Shown here piece by piece: positions 32,855-46,105 of a DNA stretch of 64,000 nucleotides. Source of the stretch: Spinacia oleracea (taxonomy: Eukaryota > Streptophyta > Magnoliopsida > Caryophyllales > Amaranthaceae). The stretch covers positions 7,750,001-7,814,000 of the forward strand of contig NC_079490.1 in assembly GCF_020520425.1 (NCBI RefSeq), in the 5' to 3' direction. Numbering within the stretch: position 1 is the stretch's first letter; the number at the start of each line of letters is the position of its first letter. The notes under the pieces were generated by a model. That model searched no databases and was not told where the DNA came from. It worked only from the letters and a program-made list of their open reading frames with translations. Position numbers and translations under genes: made by a program.

Positions 32855-33317
32855 ATAGTTAGTGATAACTTTCTTTTGCTAGAAATTCTACCAGACTACA
32901 CGGTGGATGTGTTATTAGAGGACAGACATCCGTAAACTTACTTTTTTTAATTTAAATTTCCCGGCTTGCATACAAAAAATAAAAAAAAATAAACATGATA
33001 ACATAATAGGCAATTACCCCACGTTTTAAGAACTTTCTAAAAATATAACCGGACTTGTAAAACTATTGTTTTAGGTATTAATGGTTAAAGTAGTGAATTG
33101 AGAAGTGTATCAGTCAAACTGATAGATGAATCTATTTTGTCAAATAAAAAAGGCTACCCTTTCTTCATACTCAAGTCATTATCATAGGTTAAAACAACAA
33201 AATCAAATTATATATCTTCCCCAAAAAAACAACTTACTTTGGGTGCAATACGTAATTAATATATTGGGTACTACTACTACTAGCTCCGTACACCAGACTT
33301 ACCAGAAAGAAACAAAA

Positions 33318-33805
33318 ATGCATAATCTTCCATTATCATCTTCCTTACCCGGTTTTGTGTTTGAACCCACTTTTTCAGAAATATTAACTAATTTTCTTCC
33401 CAAAAGGTTAATTTTCGGCCTCAAATCCTTACTTGACTACCAAGGTATCATATCAGAGATCGATCTTTATGGAGACAAGACACCCGAAGAGATATTCGAA
33501 GATTCAGAACAGACAGAATTCTACTTTTTTACAAAGTGTAAGGGTACCGGCCGGTAAAAGGATAAAGAGAGAAATCTCCGGAAAAGGATGTTGGACGTGT
33601 AAAAGTGAAACAAAAAATTGCTTAGTGAAGATCGAAGGGAAGGTGAGAAGAGTTGGGACAAAAAGACAGTTCAAATTCCAAAATTCAGAAAATAATCCAT
33701 GCAAAGATTGTAGTATTTCTTGGATATATAATGCATGAGTATTTAATGGACAAAGATTATATTAAAGACGTAGCCCTAAACTGCAACAAATATGATATAA
33801 ACAGC
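33318..33805 (+). pseudogene. NAC-domain transcription factor pseudogene
   Basis: Starting at ATG 33318 the frame reads SSLPGFVFEPTFSEILTNFL, aligning with the LPPGFRFHPTDEEL signature of NAC subdomain A, then IISEIDLYGDKTPEEIFED and EFYFFTKCK of subdomains B-C. A 1-nt gain near 33553 moves the reading to GKRIKREISGKGCWTCKSE (subdomain D, where WKATG is normal). A second shift near 33728 leads to IMHEYLMDKDY (WIMHEYRL is normal), followed by a possible donor at 33806. NAC proteins are plant DNA-binding regulators. Here two frameshifts and poor conservation of the DNA-contact residues indicate a dead or fast-evolving copy. No C-terminal activation domain was found downstream. Confidence 0.7.
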
Positions 33806-34239
33806 GTAAGTAATTCCTATATATACCTACACTTGCATCTTGTTTAATTTGTTGTTGTTTTATTTTTTCTTCTTTATTTTCTTGAATTATTTCTTGATTT
33901 GATTATTATAAATTGTTATTGTTGGTCTTGGTGTTTGGTTTCAATCTGTTATACGTAGGTTTTGCTTAATTATCAAAGATGATCGACCGACTAGTTTATA
34001 GCTTCTTGTTTTGGTTGTTGTTGTTCTTTACTTAGTTTTCTTGCTCGTTGATCTTTATGTCCGAATCGTAGTATTTCTTGAATTATTTCTTGTTTTGTTC
34101 GTCTGATTATATTTTTTTATTGATGTTGGTTTTGTTTCTTTTATTCATTAATTTGATTTCTATGTTCGGTTTTTCATTTGGGGTTGGTCTTGGTGTTCCG
34201 ACATGTGGGCCCACACGGCCCGACTATACTACTTATACA
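33806..34239. other. Spacer or lost intron of the NAC pseudogene
   Basis: T-rich DNA resembling an intron, with no recognisable following exon. Confidence 0.35.
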
Positions 34240-34907
34240 CATAAGTATAGGGATGTCAATGGGGCGGGGCGGGGCGGATGCGGATGTAGGTCCCTCCATC
34301 CCCATCCCCACCTAAAATTTTCATCCCCATCCCCGCCCCATCACCCATGGCGGGTACAAAATTCATCCCCATCCCCGCCCCAACGGGTGTAAGCTAAAAT
34401 CCATCCCCGCCCCGCCATCCAACTGGGTATCCATCCCCGTCTTATCCCCGCTTCATACCCGCGCTAATGCCCACCTAATTTTTCTTATTTAGCAAATATT
34501 TGCTATATATACGGATTAGTCAAAGTTAACTATAGAAAAAAAAAAAAATACTAATGACTAAAGTAACCTATATAATCAAAAAATACTCGTCATAAAAAAA
34601 ATTCAAACAAAAAACATAAAAATCTCACCTAAACTTATATTATCACCTAAAGATGCAAATAAATCCAAACCCACCCCATCACCCATGGCGGGTATGAAGC
34701 GGGGCGAGTGGGGATGGGGCGGGGCGGGCGGGGATGGGGCGGGTTCAACACAAAATCCACACCCGCCCCATCACCCATGGCGGGTACGATTTTTATACCC
34801 ATCCCCGCCCCATCACCCGCCAAACCTACCTCCATCCCCGCCTACTTGGGGCGGATGCGGGGCGGGTCTCCCGCGAAACCCGCCCCACTGACATCCCTAC
34901 ATAAGTA
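34240..34907. mobile_element. GC-rich hAT-type MITE with 8-bp target-site duplication
   Basis: CATAAGTA is at 34240-34247 and 34900-34907. The body (34248-34899, 652 bp) begins TAGGGATGTCAATGGGGCGG and ends CCGCCCCACTGACATCCCTA, good inverted repeats. Both arms are made of GGGGCGGGG / CATCCCCATCCCCGCCCC words and CACCCATGGCGGGTA repeats, with an AT-rich centre. An 8-bp duplication and TAGGG termini fit the hAT superfamily. The open frames through it are compositional. Confidence 0.85.
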
Positions 34908-35250
34908 CATGCTTTACAGAAACGTGTACTACTTACCAAGCTGTATTACTATAAGTCTATATATGTGTTTACTGGTCGAAGACTTGAAGGTCTTGAGGAC
35001 TACAGAGTAAAATACAAGTATTATTTCTACAAATTTGAATATATCATACAATACATCACATAATAAAGTACAACTTTCTATTAGGTCATGTGTGACTCGG
35101 TAAATAATGGGCATCAAACGGTTCTATTACGAGACTATTCATAAAGTTTGAGTCGTTCGTAGCCACACGAATACAGAACAAAAAAAAAGTGTCGGAACTA
35201 ATTGATCCTTAGAGTTTGATGCTCATAAGTTGATTCACTTCAGCGCCAAA
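34908..35250. other. Spacer; no feature recognised
   Basis: AT-rich, between the hAT-type element and the orphan exon. Confidence 0.35.
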
Positions 35251-35415
35251 TTACTTGTCAGGAAGCTCGTTGAAGAGATCCTTGCAAAACCCATATATCA
35301 TGGCATCCATTTCTCTCTCAGGGTCGGTCCATCTTTGCTGGAAATACAAAAGTTGATCTTTTCCGATTTTGGATGTGCTAGGTTCGTGCTCGATCCATGA
35401 TGTAGGATTCTTTAT
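35251..35415 (-). CDS. Possible terminal exon of an unidentified gene (54 residues)
   Basis: On the - strand an AG acceptor (CACAAAACAG) precedes an open frame reading PTSWIEHEPSTSKIGKD, LLYFQQRWTDPEREMDAM and IYGFCKDLFNELPDK, then TAA at 35253-35251. Codon use and amino acid mix look protein-like. I do not recognise the family, and no matching upstream exon was found to the right before the LTR at 35806. It may be a captured gene fragment. Confidence 0.3.
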   Translation of the reverse strand: MKNPTSWIEHEPSTSKIGKDQLLYFQQRWTDPEREMDAMIYGFCKDLFNELPDK

Positions 35416-35805
35416 CTGTTTTGTGAACATACATATTCATTATCAAAGCACACAAAAAATCCATAAAAAGTTTCATATAGTAGAACATATGACAAACATG
35501 ATAAACAAATCACCAAAATATCTCTGGACTTGATTAACTGAGAAAGCATTACACATCTTGCCTATTGCTTTATTAGAAGTAACTCAAATGAACAACATTG
35601 TTTATACTATTGGTCACCTAGCTTTCAGCATACTCCCTTTACATGTTTAGAATAACGGAAAGTGCTATGCATGGAATATATTTAGTATGGAGAGGAGATA
35701 GCTTTGTCACCCTCCCTAAGGTCACAGAGATTTCCTTCGTTTGCCTTTTGCAATCAGTCCCTACATTTGATTCTTAATATTTCAGATATTAGAATCAGAC
35801 AGTTA
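35416..35805. other. Spacer; no feature recognised
   Basis: No exon, inverted repeat or tail could be supported. Confidence 0.3.
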
Positions 35806-36230
35806 TGATAGAAATTTGAGGACGCACGCGGAAGTTTTGATTGACCTCAATTATATAACAAAATTGCATTTTTATCATTGATTGCATTAATAAGAATTGT
35901 ACAACAATATTTGCGAGAGCCCATGCATGTCTCTCACTTATATCTTTGGTAGAACTCTTGTTTCTACCTCTCACCCATATTTTTTGTGGGAGCTCTCTTG
36001 GTTGGCTCACATCTCAAGTTATGCACATACAACATATTTATAGTGGTTGTATAATAGTGCCTAGATGTTTCTATACTTGTCATTTATCTATATTCTTCTT
36101 AACTAGATATTTCTTACGTAAATTCTGGACATTATTTTAGATAGATTTTTCTACACACTTTACTACTAGATTTTTGTAAGGACATTCTAGATTTAGATTT
36201 TTCTAGATTAACATTTTAACACTCCCCCTT
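35806..36230 (-). mobile_element. Candidate 3' LTR and polypurine tract of a copia-like element
   Basis: On the - strand AAGGGGGAG (36230-36222) is followed by TGTTAAAATG..., running to ...TTTCTATCA at 35806. This looks like a polypurine tract and a TG...CA LTR of 416 bp. To the right (36231-36660) are repeated words such as GGTGCTCATGTCACCAATTATC. A second LTR was not found, so it is a fragment or a non-autonomous element. Confidence 0.4.
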
Positions 36231-37430
36231 AATCTTGAAAAAATTTATACTCCAAAATGTTTCATCTTTCGAAAATCTCGTTGATGCACTTGTCACCAAC
36301 CATCAATCTACATGAACGCTTGAGTTCCATTAATGTTGGCACCCGTGTTACCAACCTCCATCTTCTCAACTTGATACCTTTTATTAATCTTGATGATCTT
36401 CTCGTTGGTATTCATGTTACCAACTATCCCACGGATGCACATGTCACCAGTTATCTCCTGAAATTTTTCCTCAAATTTTATTTTGTTATTGGTGCTCATG
36501 TCACCAATTATCTCGCTAATGCTCTTGTCATTAGCAAACTTCAAAATCTTCTTCAAATATTTTCTTCTTCATTTTCTCTATTGGCATTCGTTTCTCCAAT
36601 TTTTTCTTTTGTTGTGGTGCTCATGTCACCACCCATCACTGCTAATGTTCATGTCCTTTAGCAAACTCCAAAATTCTCTTTGTGAATTTTTTTTTTTCAC
36701 CAACCTACTTGTCATCAGCATCCTTCAAATACTTTCTTCTTCAAAAACATATTTTCTTCTTCAATTTTTTTTTTCTTTTCATTCCTTCCTTATTTTTATC
36801 ATCAACGAGAGAGAAAGAAGTTCGTAGGAGGAACCGAGGAAAAGGAACTCATCAGCAACATAAGGGGAGGAGGAAAAGGGTAAATTAGAGGTTTTACTGT
36901 ATATAAGGGAAATGTCAAAAAAAAATTGAAGAAGAAAAAGGAGGATAAAACTGACAAATCACTATTGTGGGAATAGTAAGAGTAACTCCTCTCTTTTATA
37001 AGTGTTAGGATGCGGTTGAGGGTGAAGGTCGAAGATGCACAAACAATTGTGGCAAGGAGAAGACAATGAGTCCCACAGAGTGAGAAAACATAGTCATGAG
37101 GGTGAAGATTAAAGCGTTGCAATTTTGTTAATGTCTTGCAATGAGGTAGTTGTTATTCTCGGTTCGATACTGAATGAGTGACAATTACTGTCAAAAGTCA
37201 TGGTGAAAGATAGAGAAATTAATAGATCTAGCTCTATATATATGGATTTCAAGGATAGGCGCTGGTTTGTGTTGAAGGGGTGTAAAAGGAATCTATTTAT
37301 AGAGTGATGTTGAAACATTGTATTAATTGTTGCGATGTAACTCTCAAATTTATCTACATATTCCTTTAATTTGTATATAAACAACATTTGACAAGAAAAT
37401 GGCTTTAGAAGCTTATTTACTAAGTATAGC
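36231..37430. other. Repeat-rich region next to the LTR; no supported gene
   Basis: 36290-36660 is composed of imperfect copies of CATGTCACCAATTATCTC / CTTGTCATTAGCAAACTTC. 36660-36790 is T/C-rich. The rest is AT-rich. Open frames here are low-complexity. Confidence 0.35.
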
Positions 37431-37690
37431 ATGATTTGTCTTGTTGGACTGGCTGTGCCATGCCTTGTCGTGTTTCTTCCAAAAAATACAGTCTATGCCC
37501 GACCCATGACTTTGTGCCCGTGTCTAAGCGTATTTTTTCGTGTCTTGTCAGCCCGACCCATCCCATCCCATCCCACAACCATATTTTTTTTCTTGTCGTG
37601 CCAGTCGGACTATACGAGTAACCACTAACCAGCTAGTTGACCCGACACAACAACGACTCACCCAACCCCGACCCGACCCCAACTGAAAAC
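37430..37690. repeat. Dispersed CCCGACC/GTCGTG-type repeat
   Basis: GCCATGCCTTGTCGTGTTTC, GCCCGACCCATCCCATCCC and CCCGACACAAC belong to the same repeat style as 2095-2335 and 5540-5830. It ends about 120 bp before the RPL31 promoter motifs. Confidence 0.45.
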
Positions 37691-37754
37691 CGCATTTGAC
37701 AACTTGAGTTTATGTTTAACAAACTTTTTACAGCTGAACAGAAAACAGGCCCTT

Positions 37755-39937
<2,183 letters not shown>

Positions 39938-40430
39938 GCAATTAAGTTCTTCTTGAGATTTTACTAGATAGTTTGCACTTTGTTTTAAAGGCTTTTTTGA
40001 ACAATAGAAGGTATTTTGGTGATGTTTATTGCAGTGAGATGGTCACAAGATATGAATTTTGATTTTGTTTTGTTAGTAATGACACCTATTATCCTTCGAA
40101 ATTGAAACATGTATGACTTGCAATTTTGCTGTTTTTACGTTGATTTTTATTAACTGAATTTTTGAAGTGCCATACTGAATTTCTGACTATAATGACTAGC
40201 TGGGTTTGCCTTCCCGCTCTCTTTGATACAGTGGCTGCTGTTTTAGGTGGTGTTATTTTCTTAGTTTGTGTTGATTTAAAAATATGAAAAGAAATCAGAG
40301 GCTATATTTTTGTTGTCGAGCATAGTCTGTAATTTTCTGAATTTCAAGTCATTAGAAGTTCAAGATTAGGTGACCAGGAACAGGCGTGCTGTTTATATAT
40401 TTACCTGAAAACAGAATCACAGATAAGAAA
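39938..40430. other. RPL31 3'UTR and downstream flank
   Basis: T-rich 3' region. No further gene is visible before the repeat at 40431. Confidence 0.45.
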
Positions 40431-40561
40431 TCACAAAATTACATTATTTTTGCCTGCCCCTGATGCCTTAGTATAGTACAATTTATTCCTACCCTTTTAT
40501 ACGAGGAGGAGAGGCCCATATTAGATATGTGTCTCCAAACACGTATCTGAGGGCACGATGT
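40431..40561. repeat. Left copy of a repeat shared with 60841-60952
   Basis: TCACAAAATTACATTATTTTTGCCTGCCCCTGATGCC and, after an unrelated middle, ATATGTGTCTCCAAA and TATCTGAGGGCACGATG match the right copy. The two copies bracket the nested retroelement cluster. Its right end may already be LINE sequence (the translated words SPNTYLRARCD are LINE-like). Confidence 0.6.
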
Positions 40562-40878
40562 GACATCCATTAGTGAGGCACTGGGAATGGATTGCACTGA
40601 CGACTTGGGGCGTTACTTGGGTATGCCAACTCTAACCAGCCGCGTAACTCGAGAGACATACGCCCACCTATGCGAGAAAATAGACAGAAGACTCACTGGA
40701 TGGAAGTCTAAATATTTATCCATGGCTGGGCGTATTACTTTAGCCCAATCCACCATCACTGCCATGTCCACATACTCTATGCAAACTGCCAAAATCCCAC
40801 GCTCGATATGTGACAACATTGACAGAAAAACGAGGCAATTCATATGGGGTGGTGATGATGAAAAGAACAAGATCCACC
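40560..40878 (+). pseudogene. LINE ORF2, left part (RT C-terminal region), split by the gypsy element
   Basis: The frame reads ISEALGMDCTDDLGRYLGMP, RLTGWKSKYLSMAGRITLAQ, TYSMQTAKIPRSICD and FIWGGDDEKNKIH, the region just after the RT catalytic core in L1-type LINEs. It is cut at 40878. Joining 40878 to 57605 continues the same frame (KIHLLSWD), so the LINE was open here when the gypsy element landed. Confidence 0.85.
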
Positions 40879-41313
40879 TGTTCCGGTGTTGAAGTGTATG
40901 AAACAATGGGCTTCGAGTGAAAGCCTTTTTTGTGTGTGTTGAAGATCTTGCTAGCTCGAATGTGTTGTGTCCAAATCAACCTGCACAATAAACAAGTTAC
41001 TAGCCTCGGGGGTGTTTCCGAGGAAAGCCCCTCCGATGCCTAAGTAAGAACGATGCTCGGATTCTAGAGAGAGAAGTTCCCTAGAAGAGTAGTCTTGAGG
41101 CGTGAAATGGACGTACCTTGGTAAGTGAGCCATAACGGCTTATTTATAGTGTTTGTACAATAAATCCCCTTAGGTTATTTATTGCAAGTGGGCCTTGGGC
41201 CTTGATTGGCGGCTGAATAGCCTTTTGGACTGTAGTGGGTTTGATGTTGTTGCTGTGAGCCCTTGGGCTTTGGACTTAATGGCCCAATTGATATTCAATT
41301 GGGAGCCCAAACA
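40879..41313 (-). repeat. 3' LTR of the Tat element (435 bp)
   Basis: TGTTCCGG...CCAAACA on the + strand, matching 57165-57599 with 8 substitutions. Read on the - strand it carries CACTATAAATAAGCC (about 41130-41144), a TATA box. A G-rich tract (12 C on the + strand at 41318-41329) next to its inner edge is the polypurine tract. Confidence 0.95.
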
Positions 41314-41476
41314 ACATCCCCCCCCCCCCGACCCGGCCCATTTTGCATTAAGTGAGTGGGTTTCCAACTGTAGGAAGTCCAAAGGTCTTCTCTTTTTTCG
41401 AGGGGAAGATGATGCGGGTTCGCGGATGAGTGACAAGTGTGGAGAGCGGAAGTTGGGCGGTTTTTAGGACGTGGCC

Positions 41477-41484
41477 TATAAATA
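41477..41484 (+). promoter_or_regulatory. TATA box of the antisense gene
   Basis: TATAAATA preceded by GGCC and followed by a CT-rich leader lies 242 nt before the ATG at 41726. It points away from the adjacent 3' LTR, on the strand opposite to gag-pol, so the antisense gene has a core promoter of its own. Confidence 0.55.
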
Positions 41485-42311
41485 CCGCATCTTTCTCTTC
41501 ATTTCAAACTTTATTCACTCAAACGCTTTCATATCTTCAGAATTCCGGCAATTCCTTTGGGTGTTTTCTTCAGATCTTTGCATATTCATTGTGAATTTGC
41601 TTCGGGACGTTACTTCGTTCACTTCATCGGCATTTTCCGCTTCTGGCAAGGTAATTTGTTTTCCGTTTTCGCCTTTTTCTATTTCTACTCCTTTCTGTGA
41701 ATCTTCGGCGTTCCCGGTGTTTGCCATGGCTGGGGGAAGATGGAAGAAGAAATCTGGCGTGGTGTCCTCCTCTAGTGGGGAGGAGGATAGGGTCACTTCC
41801 GAAGGACCGAGGTCAGCATCTCATGAGGCTGGTGCCGAAGAGAAGTCGGGGAACGAGGCTCGTGCCGAGTCAAGTCAGGGGGCTAGCGTGACGGGTCGTT
41901 TTCCTATCCGTCCGCTCTTTCCGAGGCGATAGGAGGAGGCTGATCCCTTGGGGAGGCTTGCTAGTCTCTACGAGGATAAGTCCGAGATTGCTGGCCCTGA
42001 TGGAGTGGCGGTTGATGGGAAGTGGCTGGTGGATGCCAAGAAAGGAAGGTATCATCGGCTTGCCGAGGATTTGTATGGCATTCAACATGCCTTGGGCTAT
42101 TGGTGCGAGCTCCCGAAGCAGAAAAATGCGAGGGTGACTCGTACTCCGGCGGAGTACGTTCCTGTGTATCTCCACCACTTCGACTTCGGGCTTCGGTTTC
42201 CCCTGGATCCGTTCATCGCCCGTGTGCTGGAGGAGTACAACGTTTCATTGGGTCAGTTGACCCCGAAGTCCATGCGCCATCTTGTGGGGTATCGCTGGAT
42301 GTGCAATTACT

Positions 42312-45266
42312 GTAGGAACTTATTATTTGTCGTTGCCCTACGGGCTAGTTTTGGAACTGGAAGAATGTTTCCATGTTCCAAGTCTTACTAAAAACATCAT
42401 TTCAGTTTCTTGCTTAGATGCTAAGGGATTTTCCTTTTTAATAAAAGACAATAGTTGTTCGTTTTATTTTAAAGAGATGTTTTATGGATCTGCTAGATTA
42501 GTCAATGGACTTTATTTATTAGATCACGACAAACAAGTTTATAACATAAATACCAAAAAGGCCAAAAAGGATGATTCAGATCTCACCTATCTGTGGCATT
42601 GTCGATTAGGCCATATAAACTTGAAACGCTTAGAAAGACTTCAAAAAGAAGGAATTCTAGAATCATTTGACTTAGAGGATTATGGTAAATGCGAATCATG
42701 TTTACTTGGCAAAATGACAAAACAACCTTTCTCTAAAGTTGGAGAAAGAGCAACTGAATTATTGGGTTTAATCCATACAGATGTATGTGGACCAACGAGT
42801 ACAAATGCTAGAGGTGGTTTCAGCTACTTTATCACTTTCACTGATGACTTCAGTAGATATGGTTATTTCTACCTAATGAAGCATAAGTCTGAATCCTTTG
42901 ACAAATTCAAGGAATTTCAGAGCGAAGTAGAGAATCAATTAGGCAAGAAGATTAAGGCACTGCGGTCTGATAGAGGCGGTGAATATCTGAGCTATGAATT
43001 TGATGACCATTTGAAAGAATGTGGAATTCTATCAAAATTGACTCCTCCTGGAACACCACAATGGAACGGTGTGTCGGAACGGAGGAACAGAACCTTGCTA
43101 GACATGGTCAGGTCAATGATGGGTCAGGCCGAACTTCCATTAGAATTTTGGGGACATGCACTAAATACAGCTGCACTCACTATAAATAGAGCTCCGTCTA
43201 AAGCTGTCGAAAAGACTCCATATGAGTTATGGTTTGGAAAGCCTCCAAATGTGTCTTTTCTCAAGATTTGGGGATGTGAAGTATACGTCAAACGATTAAT
43301 TTCAGACAAACTTCATCCGAAATCCGACAAATGTATCCTTGTGGGCTATCCAAAGGAAACAAAGGGGTATTACTTCTACAATACATCTGAGAACAAGGTG
43401 TTTGTTGCTCGAGATGGTGTCTTTTTGGAGAAAGATCACATTTCCAAAATGACAAGTGGGAGAAAAGTAGACCTCGAAGAAATTCGAGTCGAACAACAAA
43501 CTCTAGAGAATGCTCAAAATGACATTCAGGATGAAACTCAGAGATCTTTTGAAGAATCTGGTGAGAATCATGGTCAATCTAGAAATGTTACCCCGCGTAG
43601 ATCGCAAAGATATAGATCTCAACCGGAAAGGTACTTAGGTATTTTGACGAACGAGAGCTATGACGTTCTATTACTTGAAAGTGATGAACCTGCGACTTAC
43701 AAACAAGCTATGACGAGCCCTAGCTCCAAGCAATGGCAAGAAGCCATGCAATCTGAATTAGACTCCATGTCTGAAAACCAAGTATGGGATTTGGTCGATT
43801 TGCCAGATGGCTACCAAGCCATTGGAAGCAAATGGGTTTTCAAACTGAAAAAGGACAAGGATGGGAAACTTGAAGTTTTCAAAGCTAGATTGGTTGCAAA
43901 AGGTTACAGGCAAGTCCACGGTGTGGATTACGATGAAACCTTTTCACCAGTTGCAATGCTAAAGTCTATTCGGATAATGTTAGCAATCGCTGCATATTAC
44001 GATTACGAAATATGGCAGATGGATGTCAAAACTGCTTTCTTAAACGGCGTTTTAACAGAAACTGTGTTTATGACACAGCCTGAAGGTTTTGAGGATCCAA
44101 AGAATGCTAAAAAGGTATGCAAGCTAAAGAAATCAATCTATGGATTGAAGCAGGCATCAAGGAGCTGGAATATACGTTTTGATGAAGCAGTCAGTGCCTT
44201 TGGTTTCATCAAAAACGCAGACGAATCTTGTGTATACAAGAAGGTCAGTGGGAGAAAAATTGCTTTCCTAGTATTATATGTCGACGACATATTACTTATC
44301 GGAAATGACATTCCTATGTTGAACTCTGTCAAGATTTGGCTTGGGAAATGTTTTTCGATGAAGGATCTAGGAGAAGCACAGTACATATTGGGCATCAAGA
44401 TTTACAGAAATAGATCTAAAAGGATGATTGGACTTAGTCAAAGCACTTATATCAATAAGGTGCTTGATAGGTTCAAGATGGCAGACTCCAAGCGAGGATA
44501 CCTACCCATGTCTCATGGAATAACTCTAAGCAAGACTCAGTGCCCAAAAACACTTGATGAGCGTAGACGAATGAATGGGATTCCATATGCATCATTGATT
44601 GGTTCAATAATGTATGCTATGATATGTACACGCCCGGATGTTGCGTACGCACTCAGTGCTACGAGCAGATACCAGTCAGACCCAGGAGAGGCGCATTAGA
44701 CTGTTGCCAAGAATATTCTGAAGTACCTGAAAAGGCACAAAGATGACTTCCTGGTCTATGGTGGAGATGATGAATTAATTGTTAAAGGCTATACGGACGC
44801 AAGTTTCCAAACCGACAAAGATGATTTCAGATCACAGTCTGGGTTTGTCTTCTGCCTCAACGGAGGTGCAGTAAGCTGGAAAAGTGCTAAGCAAAGCACT
44901 ATTGCGGATTCTATAACTGAAGCGGAGTACATTGCTGCACATGAAGCAGCAAAGGAAGCTATATGGCTAAGGAAGTTCATAGGCAAACTAGGTGTAGTCC
45001 CCTCCATTAAAGGACCAATAGCCCTGTATTGTGATAATAACGGAGCTATTGCACAGTCAAAGGAGCCTAGACACCACCAAAGAGTCAAGCATGTACTTCG
45101 TAGATTTCACCTTCTACGACAGTTCGTTGAAAGAAAAGAAGTCGAGATAAGCAAGATTGGAACTGATGACAACATATCAGATCCATTGACTAAACCTCTG
45201 CCGCAGGCGAAGCACAACTCGCACACTGCAGCCATGGGAATCAAGCATATTGGAGAATGGCTTTGA
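42312..45266 (+). pseudogene. Copia pol: pre-integrase, integrase, RT, RNase H
   Basis: The frame starts mid-protein (GLVLELEECFHVPSLTKNII), then has the pre-integrase zinc region (LWHCRLGHINLKRLE, CESCLLGK). The integrase core keeps its D-D-E residues (LIHTDVCGP, LRSDRGGEYLS, NGVSERRNRTLLD). RT follows (SKWVFKLKKDKDGKLEVFKA, WQMDVKTAFLNGVL, LVLYVDDILLIGND), then RNase H (GYTDASFQTD, SITEAEYIAAHEA, LYCDNNGAI, ISDPLTKPL), stopping at 45264-45266. A single nonsense codon (TAG at 44697) replaces the Trp of the usual GEAHW. Without protease, gag or a 5' LTR it cannot act alone. Confidence 0.9.
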
Positions 45267-46105
45267 TGTCCTTATTTAATGTTTTAAAGTTTTAGAGCTT
45301 AAATCTTTGTAAAACATTATTGGTTAATCATTCACAATAAATGAATAGAATTCATTTTTCCATTTAATTTGTGGTTTATTAAATGATGAGTCCCTTCAAA
45401 TTGACGATATATTCAAGGTAGACTGTCAGGACCAGTCCTGTGACTAGGAAATGTCTATCAAGTGAACTTGAATGTCAAAAGTTGAAAATGGTCCCTGGTC
45501 GGAGTTTTCTATAAAATTGGACGCATAGAAAACGTTAGACGACTAGAATGCAAGATGACTAGTAGTTCTGTTTCTTGAACTATGTGGACATGGCAATGTC
45601 ATAATCATTTGCATAGATACTTACTTTGGGAAGACTAGTATCGGACAGACATATGAAACTTTACTGTAAGAGATGAAAATCTGTCATAAGTAAATTTCAT
45701 TAAAATTATTAGACACTAAATCCTCAATACATGAGTGATTTGAGATTACTTGTTTGAAAACTAGTTGCTTTGACGTTGACCAACCGTCGCACCGTAAAAG
45801 GAGGCTATATCAAACGAAGTCTAATCTCAAGATCAAAAGATTGGGATTGTCCTCCCATAAATCGGGATGAGATGCTTAAAAGTTGTACAAGGCCACTCGG
45901 AGAGCTAGAAACTGTGAAATGCATGGCCGTGCTCGGATGAATCATAGGCTATGATTATCTGTTTATTTGATCAGTTGAACTCTGAAACCGAGAAACACCT
46001 CTGGACATAATAAGGATGACAACTCTTACCTTATGTTCAAGAGCAAGCATCGAGCGACAAAGGAATTAGGAAATGCACACTTGTCCCTAAGGACAAGTGG
46101 GAGAC

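Noticed and set aside
34078-34392. Open frame with Pro/Ser-rich C-terminus, and others at 34685-35010
   Set aside because: They run through the GC-rich hAT-type MITE arms; the repeats CATCCCCATCCCCGCC create stop-poor frames without any protein family.
36257-36827. Hydrophobic open frames (for example 36483-36827)
   Set aside because: T/C-rich low-complexity DNA gives Phe/Leu/Ser runs; no domain and no splice signals.
41471-41725. Upstream extension of the antisense gene's first exon
   Set aside because: It includes the TATA box and CT-rich leader, so translation more likely starts at the ATG at 41726.
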